The position numbers and the translations under genes are program-made. A stretch of DNA of 64,000 nt. Source: Arctopsyche grandis. Lineage: Eukaryota > Arthropoda > Insecta > Trichoptera > Hydropsychidae. The DNA lies in the NCBI RefSeq assembly GCF_051622035.1, contig NC_135362.1, positions 27,463,001-27,527,000 on the forward strand, read 5' to 3'. The notes under the pieces were generated by a model. That model was not told the DNA's origin. It worked only from the letters and a program-made list of their open reading frames with translations, and did not search any database. The first letter of the stretch is position 1, and each line of letters opens with the position of its first letter. This document shows positions 43,701 through 52,318 of this stretch, in pieces.

Positions 43701-46065
43701 CGTGCGTATATCGGTCGGTATAATTTGACTTTTATTTTTTGTTAGTTTTGAGTTCGTGTTTCGTACTTTGAAATATTCACATTAATACAATTTTAATATA
43801 AAATACGTAAGTTGTTAATATTACTAATTTATTTGTTTGCCCACGGCCGTCTTCTATGGAAGCTTTGGGCGACAAGTCTGTAGCGTGGCTGTCTTCCATA
43901 GAATTTCTGAACTTTGCACGGGATTTTGAGCCTTATATGCGCCTATTTCAACTGTTTTAAGGTTCAAAATTTGTTGAATATATTACTGAGAGTTGAATGG
44001 CATCTATTCAATTTGCTTAAAATTCATATATACCAGTCAAAATTAGTTTTTTGTGGAGCCATACTGAAACCTCGTTTATGTGATGTCACGTCTGTTGAAC
44101 AATGGCGACGATACGTCTCAATTGTATGAAGAATGATTATTTGACAATTAAGCCAAAACTACGAGATATATTATGTATTTTATTGTTTAAAATAATACTT
44201 TGTGTTAATTAGCATATCTGGTTACTTGAGTCAATATTAAAATATGTATTTAAGGTCGAAAACTCGATTGCCAAATTCGCGAAAAAGGTGCCACGTACAG
44301 GGCTTGTTCACTATATTAATTGCCGCGGGCAAAGGGTTAATGGATATTTATATTTTTTAGACAGTAAAAGTAATTGTCAACGTCATGCTATAGACAGTAA
44401 AACTTATATTAATATTATTAAAGACCTTGCATTGAATTATATTGTAATAATATTATATAGATAAATAAGAAATAATATTTAAAAAAATAAAGAAATTATT
44501 TTACGTCCTTACAATGTTACATCCCATTGCACAAATGCGACAGCATGTTCGGTTCTCGTAAGTCTTCGGCTACATCGAATCGGCTACAATTAACATATTC
44601 AGAATATGACTTATGTATTTTTAAAAAAAATCTTATTCTCATCTGTTCATCCTTACTTTCATCTTTCAATGCATGTTTTAATATAAATTTATACATATGT
44701 AGATAAGAGAATGAAATATTGTATATATTGAAGAGAAAGTGCATGTTAATTAAAAATTATAGTCTACTGCTTATATACAGTTTCATTTTTTTGTGTTTTT
44801 CAAAGGCAATGCTGAAAAAAGTGAACAACAAGTACATATAAAGTTAGTTTTATTTTAATTTCATTTAATATAATGAACCTATCAGGCAATATGATCGAAA
44901 CAAACTGATAAATTGCCATTTTTTATTTTATATGTTTTGAGATGACACTTTTTTTGTCAGTGCAATATGTCGGTAGCAATCTACTACTATGTATTACTAT
45001 TGTGGCTTGGATCTTTTATGCAAGAGTACTTTTATATGATAAATATCTGAAAAGTTGTGGGAAACTTCTTTATAAGTCTTTGAAAAATGAATATGATTTA
45101 TAAATTGTTTTAACCTCAACTTTATAAATCCATATAGGAAGAGGAAATATTTCCGTCGTCAGCCAAAAATCAGGTAGAGTTAGCAAAAAATCCCAAATCG
45201 GAATCATACTCAACGATGGATCCAATCTAGACGAAGGTAATATAACATACAAACATTATCAAACACCAAAAACGGCTTCAATCTGTATATTTGTACACCA
45301 TTCTCAATTTCAGCTAATAGCATTGTAGAACCTGATAGACAAGGTCAGTGGTTGCGGAGAAGGAGGCTCGACGGTGCTCTGAACAGAGTCCCTCGAGACT
45401 TCTATCCAAGAGTTTGGAGTGTTCTAGAAAAAGTATATATTCCACTACTTTAATGTAAACAATTAAATAGCAAGTCACATATATATAAAACCTTACATCT
45501 ATTCTAGTGTCAAGGCTTAGCTATTGAAGGCAAAGTACTACCGCAGAATCTCACCCAGGAAATGACTTCTGGAGAGCTCAAATTCGCATTGGCCGTCGAA
45601 ACCGTGCTTAATTCCATCCCACAACCGGAATACCGCCAACTGGTCGTCGAAGCTCTCATGGTTCTGACTCTGGTAGCCGAATACAACGTGGCACCGTCTC
45701 TCGGAGGAATCATCGCAGCCGAACACTTGGTTCACAAGGCGAATCAAATATTTTTGGACGATCAGGTATGTATACTTTGGCGGATGAACTGATGTGGGGT
45801 TTTGTTTTCGACGATTGATGCTATGTTTTTTTTGTAGATCAACTGTAACGGTGATGCTACTCTATGTTGTGCCAAGCCGACGAGTCAACGGGAAGCTTCA
45901 GCATCAGGAGGACTACTCTGTGGAGGAGCGGCTTTCGTTTGTCAGCATTTTTACGACAGTGCACCAAGTGGAAGCTACGGCACGATGACGTACATCACGC
46001 GCGCCGTCGCATCACTCCTCGACTGCTTACCAAAAACCGGAGAATTGGATTGTGCCGTCAGCTAG
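31794..46065 (+). CDS. PHKA: phosphorylase b kinase regulatory subunit alpha
   Basis: Regulatory alpha-type subunit of phosphorylase kinase, the calcium/calmodulin-controlled complex that activates glycogen phosphorylase. Exons: 31794-32052, 33267-34252, 36396-36609, 36687-36796, 36903-37050, 40063-40227, 40308-40475, 40541-40682, 40788-40903, 40977-41168, 41246-41502, 42699-42827, 42906-43044, 45138-45236, 45314-45432, 45508-45765 and 45838-46065. They sum to 3729 nt (1242 aa), and every junction keeps frame. The N-terminal part is the GH15-like glucoamylase-fold domain ([34 protein letters not shown]). The serine/arginine-rich middle around [19 protein letters not shown] is the likely regulatory region. 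The C-terminal region has DRQGQW and [15 protein letters not shown]. It ends in CAVS, a CaaX prenylation box as in mammalian alpha. An acceptor at 31777 implies an upstream untranslated exon. Insect orthologues are of similar length. Identification is very strong; the weakest border is the donor at 40683. Confidence 0.95.
32053..33266 (+). other. intron 1 of the phosphorylase kinase gene, with CTTCCGG repeats
   Basis: Contains a decayed series of units carrying (A)CTACTTCCGGTTTA-like text at about 32240, 32382, 32682, 32822 and 32966, roughly 140-300 bp apart, each followed by AAATTTTAT-like text. The last unit is followed by CACAGCCACACACAC. This looks like an old internally repetitive transposon. 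Confidence 0.5.
34483..34991. mobile_element. hAT-like MITE with TAGGGATTCC termini
   Basis: Ends TAGGGATTCCAAAAATACCG and TACCGATATTGGAATCCCTA are inverted. Flanks TTATGCAC (34475-34482) and GTATGCTC (34992-34999) agree at 6 of 8, fitting a decayed 8-bp duplication. 509 bp, non-coding, inside intron 2 of the phosphorylase kinase gene. Confidence 0.7.
35035..35830 (+). repeat. dispersed repeat E, copies 2 and 3, with a MITE between
   Basis: 35035-35284 and 35552-35830 are two direct copies (AATAACGCTCGCCGTACTAT ... ACCGCCATCTATTGAAAAT). They are joined by a GTAGGTAG / TTTTACC / AATTAAATATATTTAAAAGG linker that recurs after copy 3. The family G MITE sits in the linker. Confidence 0.8.
35293..35495 (+). 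mobile_element. hAT-type MITE family G, perfect 8-bp TSD
   Basis: 203 bp, GGGTTCGGTGACTATTGGTC to GTGACTAATAATCCAATTACC. GTAGGTAG is repeated at 35285-35292 and 35496-35503. The uninterrupted counterpart of the target (GTAGGTAG then TTTTTACC) is seen after the neighbouring repeat at about 35806-35825. Confidence 0.93.
37474..38296. mobile_element. TIR element split by a piggyBac-type MITE
   Basis: Outer arms: TCTCTAAAATAGCTCGCACG at the left; at 38276-38296 its reverse complement ends in TATTTTAGAGA. Between them a separate MITE occupies 37610-38177. No coding frame. It lies in the large intron between exons 5 and 6 of the phosphorylase kinase gene. Confidence 0.7.
37610..38177 (+). mobile_element. 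piggyBac-type MITE family P, copy 1
   Basis: Starts TTAATCCTTTTCCCGCAGCA and ends GCGGGCAAACGGTTAA, with TTAA at both edges (37610-37613, 38174-38177). Compared with the copy at 48549-49042 it has an extra tandem unit of about 130 bp (AACCTTAAAACAGTTGAAAT at 37956 and 38086). It contains GTGACGTCAC at 37831-37840. Confidence 0.8.
38650..38835 (+). mobile_element. tRNA-derived SINE, copy 2
   Basis: Head ACCAGTGGTTAGCATATAAT and a fair B box GGGTTCAAATCC (38702-38713). The body GCTTGCCAGACCTTGGATTT is shared with the other copies. It lies in an intron of the phosphorylase kinase gene, sense orientation. Confidence 0.78.
39671..39845 (+). CDS. PHKA: alternative exon of the phosphorylase kinase regulatory subunit (paired with 36903-37050)
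   Basis: This stretch encodes about 58 residues starting IMTRDYLKQ and ending LATQYLLG. It mirrors exon 5 (36903-37050), which carries MTRFYIASD and ends VKQLHLG. Both stop in phase 1 before a GT donor (39846 here, 37051 there). Measured from ATC at 39671 both would begin in phase 0, so either could join the exon ending at 36796 to the exon starting at 40063. The reading frame is intact over 58 codons, including [22 protein letters not shown], which looks selected. The odd point is the 5' border: a pyrimidine-rich tract ends in TTTG, not AG, and an in-frame TAA lies upstream. A non-canonical acceptor, a sequence error or a recent acceptor loss are all possible. Confidence 0.6.
39929..39957. 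repeat. (GT)n microsatellite
   Basis: Imperfect GT repeat with GTTTGT interruptions, in the intron after the alternative exon. Confidence 0.85.
41557..41770 (+). mobile_element. tRNA-derived SINE, copy 3 (best preserved)
   Basis: Clear RNA polymerase III promoter: A box TAGCTCGGTTG (41567-41577) and B box GGGTTCGATCCC (41599-41610). The body GACTCCAGGTTGATCG and GATTTCATTGTTGAAACGGT is shared with the other copies. Not a tRNA gene: the region outside the boxes does not fold back as an acceptor stem. It lies in intron 41503-42698 of the phosphorylase kinase gene. Confidence 0.85.
42505..42655 (-). mobile_element. tRNA-derived SINE, copy 4
   Basis: Antisense copy in the same intron as copy 3. 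AACCGTTTCAACAATAAAAT and GATCGACTTGGAGTCACATA are the reverse of the family body; the tRNA-like head is near the acceptor of the next exon (42698). Confidence 0.78.
43332..43379 (+). CDS. PHKA: probable 48-nt cassette exon of the phosphorylase kinase regulatory subunit, GC donor
   Basis: Between the exons ending at 43044 and starting at 45138 there is a strong acceptor (TTTGTTTGCAG, 43321-43331). An open 48-nt stretch follows, encoding [16 protein letters not shown] plus the shared split glycine codon. Its 3' border AAAG/GCAAGT fits a GC-AG intron donor. The length is a multiple of three and both borders are phase 1, so inclusion adds 16 residues without changing frame (1258 aa instead of 1242). 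The insertion falls in the variable segment after SGKEFAINS, where family members differ in length. Transcript support is absent. Confidence 0.45.
43556..44575 (+). repeat. dispersed repeat D, copy 2, interrupted by a piggyBac-type MITE
   Basis: 43556-43830 and 44341-44575 match repeat D at 12971-13990. The interruption (43831-44340) is MITE family P. It lies in the intron between the cassette exon and the exon at 45138 of the phosphorylase kinase gene. Confidence 0.78.
43831..44340 (-). mobile_element. piggyBac-type MITE family P, copy 2
   Basis: Reverse orientation: GTTTGCCCACGGCCGTCTTC at the left and GCCGCGGGCAAAGGGTTAA at the right, with TTAA at 44337-44340. The left TTAA has decayed. 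The CRE-like core is mutated to TGATGTCA here. Confidence 0.78.
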
Positions 46066-46190
46066 ATTATTTATGAAATTGACGCAATCACGATTTTTTC
46101 ACTTTGTTAATGTATTTTGATTTACATAATTATCCAACTAAGTAGTTTTTATTTACAATATTGAAAGTCCACTGTTCTTTCATGTGTAGA

Positions 46191-46196
46191 AATAAA
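46191..46196 (+). terminator. polyadenylation signal of the phosphorylase kinase gene
   Basis: AATAAA about 125 nt after the stop at 46065, in AT-rich DNA with no further coding signal before the convergent neighbour. Confidence 0.5.
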
Positions 46197-47282
46197 TTTC
46201 CTAAGAGCATCGGCAAATCTTCCTTGATAAAGCAGCTTTAATCTAAGATAAAAATATACGCTAGATTGGTCTCAAAAGATCAGTTGATTTTGATGTGATT
46301 ATTAAAGCTAAGATATTTCATCTACCTATCGAACATAAATTACAACTGGGCCTTTTTATTACAAACCTCCTCTACGTTTCACTTACGATTACAATTCAGG
46401 AAAAAAATTGCCTCTTATCCGATCGTTTTCATACTTTGCCATATTGCTCATTTTGGTTATCAATATAAGTAAATGGATCCTCCGCCATTACGATAGAGAT
46501 AAAATATCGTTTTAGACGCGTTTGAAGTTTGAAATCTGGGTGACGTCTGTGTAGTCTTTAGTTTTATACATATATGGCGGTAGTAAAATAAAATTATTGG
46601 TATTTTTATTCAAAATAATAATTTATATATCTTAATATTATATACAAAACTAAAAAGAGGTTTGTTTTTAATAAACTTTTTTTTATTTACAAGGCTTTTC
46701 TATGTTTGACTTCGCAAACGATTCAGTATCTCTTCCTACAGTCGTCCAATCGTTTTGAAACTTTGCCATTTTGCGCGGTTTGGTCAACGATGGAAGTTTA
46801 AATCGATTCTGATAGTTCGATGGTGTAAAATAATCGTAATAAACGTTTAACAGGTAGTAACCTTATATGTTTGACTTTCTGCCACCCATTTGTCTTGTCA
46901 GATTTTAATTGTTTAAACGTCTACTTTATCATTTTCACACTATATCTTTAAAAAATTGCATTATAGGCTCTCATTATTAGGACCTTATTATAGATCATAA
47001 CAAATACATATTCATAGCTGTCACAAAAGTCGTGTGTTTGGAAGTCAGTTGAATGTTTGAGTCCAATTTATCATATGTTTTATAAATGGCAGCTCTAGGA
47101 TCAGGCCTGTCTAAGCTGTTGAGTATCATTATATCGCCATTATTTAGTGCCATTATTTTTTAGTCGTTTTAATCTCAAAGTTTAGTTTATATAAAATGTA
47201 TTGTTTTAATAAAAAAAATGAATCAATTTATCAACGTTTGTGTATTTTTCTGTATAACTTATTCTACAATTGCTATCCTTTT
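46197..47282. other. convergent intergenic region with repeat F, copy 2 (minus)
   Basis: Between two converging genes. 46340-46640 is the reverse of repeat F at 28850-29130. The rest is AT-rich with no gene; a stretch at 46690-46830 (GTCGTCCAATCGTTTTGAAA) resembles other insect repeat tails but was not found elsewhere in the window. Confidence 0.55.
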
Positions 47283-47288
47283 TTTATT
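47283..47288 (-). terminator. polyadenylation signal of mRpL28
   Basis: AATAAA on the minus strand, 124 nt after the stop at 47412 or 19 nt after the alternative stop at 47307. It is about 1.1 kb from the signal of the convergent gene. Confidence 0.45.
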
Positions 47289-47306
47289 AATATTACGCCT
47301 TACGTT

Positions 47307-47354
47307 TCATGTTTCTTTCCGAACGGATTCATCTTGGATATCCACGAATGACCC
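47307..47354 (-). CDS. mRpL28: possible alternative last exon of mRpL28
   Basis: A good minus-strand acceptor (pyrimidine-rich, ending TTTCAG, at 47355-47360) is followed by 15 codons GSFVDIQDESVRKET and a stop. If the previous exon used the donor GTATTA at 47423-47422, the 69-nt intron keeps phase 0 and the C terminus becomes MPL plus this segment instead of MPLVLL. AATAAA on the minus strand lies 19-24 nt after the stop (47283-47288). The donor is weak, so both forms are listed. Confidence 0.4.
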   Translation of the reverse strand, partial: GSFVDIQDESVRKET

Positions 47355-47411
47355 CTGAAAGTTGAAATAAACGTGTGAGTACAATTCATTATATAATTGT
47401 ACGATTCGGAT

Positions 47412-48458
47412 TTATAATAATACTAACGGCATTTGTTCTGGTGACCCGTCTTGAGCCTCGGCAATTCCGTGAATCTTTAATTGCTCTATTAACTGTGAAC
47501 GGTATTTTTGTTTCAGCGGCTTTGGTGCGTTTACAACTTGTTGTTGCCAATGAATTTTTTGAATCGCTTGACCCCAAGTCAGTCCGTACCATTCAATCTC
47601 TTCAGGCGTATACTGAAATGAAACAAGTTAAATAAAAAAAAAACATAAAGACTATGAAGGTGCTGAAAATGTTCAACTTACGGCGCTTAAATAGTTCTTA
47701 TATTCTTCGTATATTGTTGTTTGTTGATCAGGTGTGTCTTTGTACGCCGGACATTTGTCGAAGAGTGCGAGGAGAATCTTCCGTTTTAATTTCAACGCTA
47801 ATACAGACCTCAAATCGCACGCCGGAGTCTTCAGCAAATAGTGGTCGAAGCCGTAATTGTCATGGATCAGTTTTATCGTGCGCTCGGTGACGATGATCGA
47901 AAGGTATACGTCGAGTACTTCCGACCGAACGACTGATCTTTTAAGAGACGGGATCCAAAAGTGAGGCACTCGTCTATTATATTCGTGTCTCTTTTGGAAA
48001 CCTGACCCACAGAACGCATGATTATATAACACATGTGTATACATTGTGTATAGTTATTCGTCATTACCTTTAATTACTCCTTCGCCACCCCATAGTCCCC
48101 AGTCGGCTTCCTTCGGGTATTTTATAGGTATCGGTACGTTTTGAATTGGAAGGACCTCTCCGGTTACTATGTTGCGTTTCCATCTGCCTTCTTCTGGTAT
48201 ATAATGCACGGCGGCCGGTTTCATGACCTTCCATTCTCTCCAGAATTTCTTGTATGCTTCCGGAAGTAGAGTTGCTTCACCATGATCGAAACGATTTGTT
48301 TTTATAAATGAGCCGGCTGCCCTCTGGACTTTCTAGAAACACAATTGAATATTTTTAAGATATAATTTAAGCAATAACTTGAATATACGGACCAAACGGT
48401 GATCGAGATGATCTGTATAATTGAGAAAAGAAACTATCGCCTTGCCAGCGAACCACAT
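47412..48458 (-). CDS. mRpL28: mitochondrial ribosomal protein L28 (bL28m)
   Basis: Large-subunit protein of the mitochondrial ribosome, encoded in the nucleus and imported into the matrix. Minus-strand exons are 48393-48458, 48068-48332, 47682-48001 and 47412-47612: 852 nt, 283 aa plus stop, in frame throughout. Recognised from the chain YKKFWREWKV, AVHYIPEEG, VPIPIKYPKE, WGLWGGEGVIKG, RRVPHFWIPSLKRSVV, ERTIKLIHDNYGFDHYLLKTP, CDLRSVLALKLKR and PEEIEWYGLTWGQAI. These follow the order of animal bL28m (human about 256 aa). The N-terminal exon is the least certain: I chose ATG at 48458, but an in-frame ATG at 48515 would extend it by 19 residues, and the donor TTTG/GTCCGT is weak. The last exon can end at the stop 47412 or splice to 47307-47354. 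The gene converges on the phosphorylase kinase gene, and a MITE begins less than 100 bp upstream of the start. Confidence 0.88.
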
Positions 48459-48548
48459 ATTAGTTATCCAAGTTAACGTTTTTGAATGAACCAGAGAAAA
48501 TACAATAACCGACATTGCCGGCAGGCGAAAGTTTACTTACGAAGACAT

Positions 48549-49042
48549 TTAACCCTTTGCCCGCGGCAATAAATATAGCGAACAAGCCCTGTACGCGGCG
48601 GCACCTTTTTCGCGAATTTGGCAATCGAGTTTTCGACCTTAAATACAGATTTTAATATTTACTCAAGAAATCAGATATGTTAATTAACACATAAAGTATT
48701 ATTTTAAACAATAAAATACATAATATGTCTCGTAGTTTTGGATTAATTGTCATATAATCATTCTTCATAATTGTATGAAGACGTGACGTCACATAAACGA
48801 GGTTTCAGTATAGTTCCATAAAAACCAAATTTTTGACTGATATATATTAATTTTAAGCAAATTGAATAGATGGCATTCAACTCAGTAATATATTCAACCA
48901 ATTTTGAACCTTAAAACAGTTGAAATAGGCGCATATAAGCCTCAAAATCCCGTGCAAAGTTCAGAAATTCTATGGAAGACGGCCGCGCTACAGACTTGTC
49001 GCCCAAAGCTTCCATAGAAGACGGCCGCGGGCAAACGGTTAA
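48549..49042 (+). mobile_element. piggyBac-type MITE family P, best copy
   Basis: TTAA at 48549-48552 and 49039-49042 bound arms CCCTTTGCCCGCGGC and GCCGCGGGCAAACGG. TTAA target duplication with such ends is the piggyBac signature. 486 bp, no transposase. Contains GTGACGTCAC (48783-48792). It begins 91 bp upstream of the chosen mRpL28 start and 34 bp upstream of the alternative start at 48515. Confidence 0.88.
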
Positions 49043-49722
49043 CAGCAGGATTTTGCAAATTTCATTATTTCAAAACCCACCGGACGACAGTGAGTATTTT
49101 GAATACAATTATAGCACAAATATTGCGCAATTCAAAATTATTACATATTTATGTATGAAAATTTTATTATATTAAAAATAAACTGTGGTAAGGAAGTTAC
49201 GAACAAATTCAGAAATCAATTCAAGAGCATCATTAGACTTGGAATATTTCCTGGCTAGCGAGAATTTGATATATTGCCTCGCGTTCAGTTTGAGGTTAGG
49301 TTACGCGAAGTTGCTGAAAATACAGTTATCTCGTTCAAACGCTGTATATAATTCTATTATTAAGTTCAACGAATGACCGTTTGTTGATTAGTTGGCCTTT
49401 TACGTAAAAAAAAACAATGCAAAATGTATGACTGATAAGGTGATAATAATAAATATTCAATACGTATTCAGAATTGACAGATGGATACGTCTAGGGGTTG
49501 TGTATTTGGTTTGATTTTTTTTTTGAAGTGTGTTTTTAATTTTGAATTATGTGAATAATGGTATGCCAACCCTGAAGCGTCCGACAGCCATGAACTTGGA
49601 AGATGAGACCTCGCAATCCTCGCAAAATCCTCAGTTCCAGCCCGTCTCCAAACAACACGCGTAGTACGGCTGTCAAATGTGTTTCCGATTGTCAACGTTG
49701 ATATGCTGTTTATGAAAAAAAC
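49043..49722. other. intergenic DNA, no gene seen
   Basis: Upstream side of mRpL28 beyond the MITE. Short frames only. 49550-49690 is slightly GC-richer and could hold a displaced promoter, but no motif supports this. Confidence 0.3.
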
Positions 49723-50041
49723 GGTAAACAGATTAGTGTGGAAATTGCAATCGCGCGCACGACAATCATTGCCACAAAAATCGCGAATACGGAATATCTG
49801 GTACCCGAGTTCTTGTTAGTACAATATTTCTTGATGTTTGATGGAGTTTTTCCAGGAAGATTGCCGTACAGAAAACTGCCCAAATATTGCTCAACAAATC
49901 CTTTTTATACGAGATTTGGGCAGTTTTCTGTGAGGAAATTTTCTTATGTGACGAATTTTCGTGCGACAGGAGACCCTAGCAAGTTTTCGTAGCGGCAGTT
50001 ATCCTGGTAGCGATTCACATTTGGGATATAATCACCGAACC
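49723..50041 (-). mobile_element. hAT-type MITE family G, longer diverged copy
   Basis: Left GGTAAACAGATTAGTG, right GGGATATAATCACCGAACC, interior GCCACAAAAATCGCGAATAC and GGAATATCTGGTACC as in the family. A separate hairpin (CAGAAAACTGCCCAAAT with its reverse) lies at about 49876-49932. No clean target duplication. Confidence 0.65.
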
Positions 50042-50049
50042 TATTTAAT

Positions 50050-51120
50050 TAGGGCTGTTATCTGCATCGATCTTCAACGACTCGGAACAACTTCTTCCTG
50101 CCAATCCATTTTGTACCTTTAATTTTTCACATGGTTATCAAACGGAGAAATTCGTATTTTGGACTCCGTATTTTGTATCCGAGCTATTCCATCGTTCTCA
50201 GAAACAAGTTTCCTGCCTCTCCCTATCATGCTGAGGATAGCTTAATTTGTGAATTTTTTGGTCCATGGGATCTTCAGTATACACTTGTAGACCCACACCT
50301 CGAAAGCTTCGATGCGAATGATCATCCTGGTCTTCAGAGTCTACGTTTTGCATATATATATATAACAGTACTTTCCAGACGTAGCTCTTCGTGAATCTCA
50401 AACGCGTACGAAAATTGAGATGCTTGTTTGTGAGCGCCACCTCAATTTTGATGAACGCTGTTCTAGCCATCGATGTAGATGCGGATTTTTAAATCTTCAT
50501 CTGGGTCCATCTCTTAATTCAACCAAGTACCCAGCTATTTAAATCTTTTAACTCTTTCTAACACCTCTCCATCCAACGTTAGATCACCGGTGTCTGTTAG
50601 CATTTTATCTACTATCATAAATTTTGTCTTCTTTATATTTATGCGCAGACCTCTTCGATTGCTTTCTTAACGTATACGTTCTAGATATATTTGCAGGTCT
50701 GCTAAATTTCCAGCGACTAGTGCCGTGTCATCAGCATATCTTATATTGGTGATTGTCTCTCCACTTACCTTGATACCCTCTGCTTTTTGAAGAGCATCAT
50801 GGAAGATGTATTCGGTGTAGGTGTTAAAAAGAATAGGTGATAGGATGCATCCTTGTCTGACGCGTCGCTCTATAAGAATCTCATCAGTGAAGTGATCATC
50901 GACGCGGACTGCCGCAGTCTGATTCCAATAAATATTTCATAGCAATCTGACATCTGTCATCCAAAAAAAAATTGTTTAAAATTCACATCAGGCGAGCGTT
51001 TTGGACACGGTCAAAAGCCTTTTCAAAGTCTATAAAGCAGGGTGTAGGCATATAGTACAACTGAAATGATCTCATCAGGTCACTGCGACACATATCCAGG
51101 AAAGTCATTAACGCATGGCA
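50050..51120 (-). mobile_element. LINE reverse transcriptase fragment
   Basis: Minus-strand reading gives FIDFEKAFDRVQ (motif A, about 51010-51045), RRVRQGCILSPILFN (motif B) and IRYADDTALVAG, whose YADD catalytic box lies at 50727-50738. Then come LTLDGEVLERVKRFKYLG and a decayed C-terminal tail. Frameshifts and stops make it dead. A piece matching GTACGCAGGTATTTAAATCT recurs at 52600-52660, and its tail resembles 28380-28620. Confidence 0.85.
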
Positions 51121-52297
51121 CACGCTCGCCTCGTCAAAAGGTCGACACGTGTTTCTGTACACGTATCTTGGAAACAAAGGAAGAACTCACTGAACCCATA
51201 AAAACCACGAACTACGTCCAGGCGTATGAACCCATAAAATCACGGTCGCAGCATAACTAGGGCAGCGCGAGTACCAAGAACAAAAGATGTGCACACGACA
51301 CACTTCAACCTAAAACGTTTATAAAGCAACGCAGCAACCTCCACCGGCAGAGTGAGCCTCTAGAGTTCAACTAGATCACATCTCCGAAGAAACCTCTTCG
51401 TACATATGTAGGAATCTCGTCGTCGTCATCGTCATCGAAACATTCGAGAATATTCCGCAACAACAAACTACATTCCCGAAAACCAGACGTCGTACACCTG
51501 CAGTCATTATACTAAACTCAAGCGGAACGCCCCTACCAGTCGAGTGGAACCAAAACGGTCGAAACACGCCGCCACCATTAAAACACATCGAGCGGAACGG
51601 CGCCAATCATTCCAGAAAATTCTACGCCTCGACAAAAGTGCATTCCTCGTTCACGCATCAACAACCACATGCGCTTACGCATCAACAACCACTTCCATCA
51701 ATCGTTCCAGAAAATTCTACGCCTCGACAAAAGTGCATTCCTTTCTTACGCATCAACAAACCACCACCATCGGTCAGGCGATTCCAGAAACACTATAAAA
51801 GGAGGTACAACCCAAACAACGCCAGTCGACCCACAGCAGCAAGCGTCGACACACAGCAGCAGACCAGTCAACATACAGCTCCTGACCAGCCACCACTACA
51901 CTACGCGGACTTGGAAGATCAACCAGCCGGACGAGCCAGCAACACACTGCCGTATCCAGAGACCTTCCGAACATAGCCGAACAACGAGCCAGCAACACAC
52001 TGCCGCATCCAGAGACCTTCTGAACATAGCTGAATGCCGAGCCAGCGACACTCTACCATATCCAGAGACCGCTGAACGACATACTTTTGCCCACAAATAC
52101 CATACCTTTGTACAACCATAGGCAAACAATAAAACTTTATAAAACTAGCACAACAGTGTTTCGTTAGGCCGGGATACGGTCAACACATCGCTACCCCGCC
52201 TACACATACAATAACCATTGTACCAATTGAACAAAAATAAACGATCCTCTTTAAAACTACACAACACGTGTTTCGTTAGACCGGGATACGGTCAACA
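51121..52297 (+). mobile_element. LTR interrupted by a second solo LTR (nested)
   Basis: Inner LTR 51408-52185 matches 27356-28165. The pieces on either side appear to form an older LTR. The left piece has TTTATAAAGC (51319-51328); the right piece 52186-52297 has AATAAACG (52236-52243) and its own end GTTTCGTTAGACCGGGATAC then GGTCAACA. Two consecutive near-identical ends (52168-52185 and 52280-52297) are best explained by insertion of one LTR into a relative. The left border is uncertain. Confidence 0.55.
51408..52185 (+). mobile_element. solo LTR (family shared with 27356-28165)
   Basis: Same order as the first copy: GTAGGAATCTCGTCGTCGTC, tandem CCAGAAAATTCTACGCCTCG blocks, CTATAAAAGGAGG (51794-51806), CGAGCCAGCAACACACTGCC units, AATAAAACTT, GGGATACGGTCAACA. 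One segment (51868-51930) differs, with CATACAGCTCCTGACCAGCC. No flanking coding region. Confidence 0.75.
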
Positions 52298-52318
52298 TAC
52301 CTTCCCTGTCTTACAAGG

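Noticed and set aside
47673-48064. mRpL28 exon read with the adjoining intron as one protein
   Set aside because: The extra N-terminal residues lie upstream of a clean acceptor; frame and family similarity begin at the exon border.
51638-52121. Frames of 112 and 150 codons
   Set aside because: Same tandem-unit artefact in the second LTR copy.
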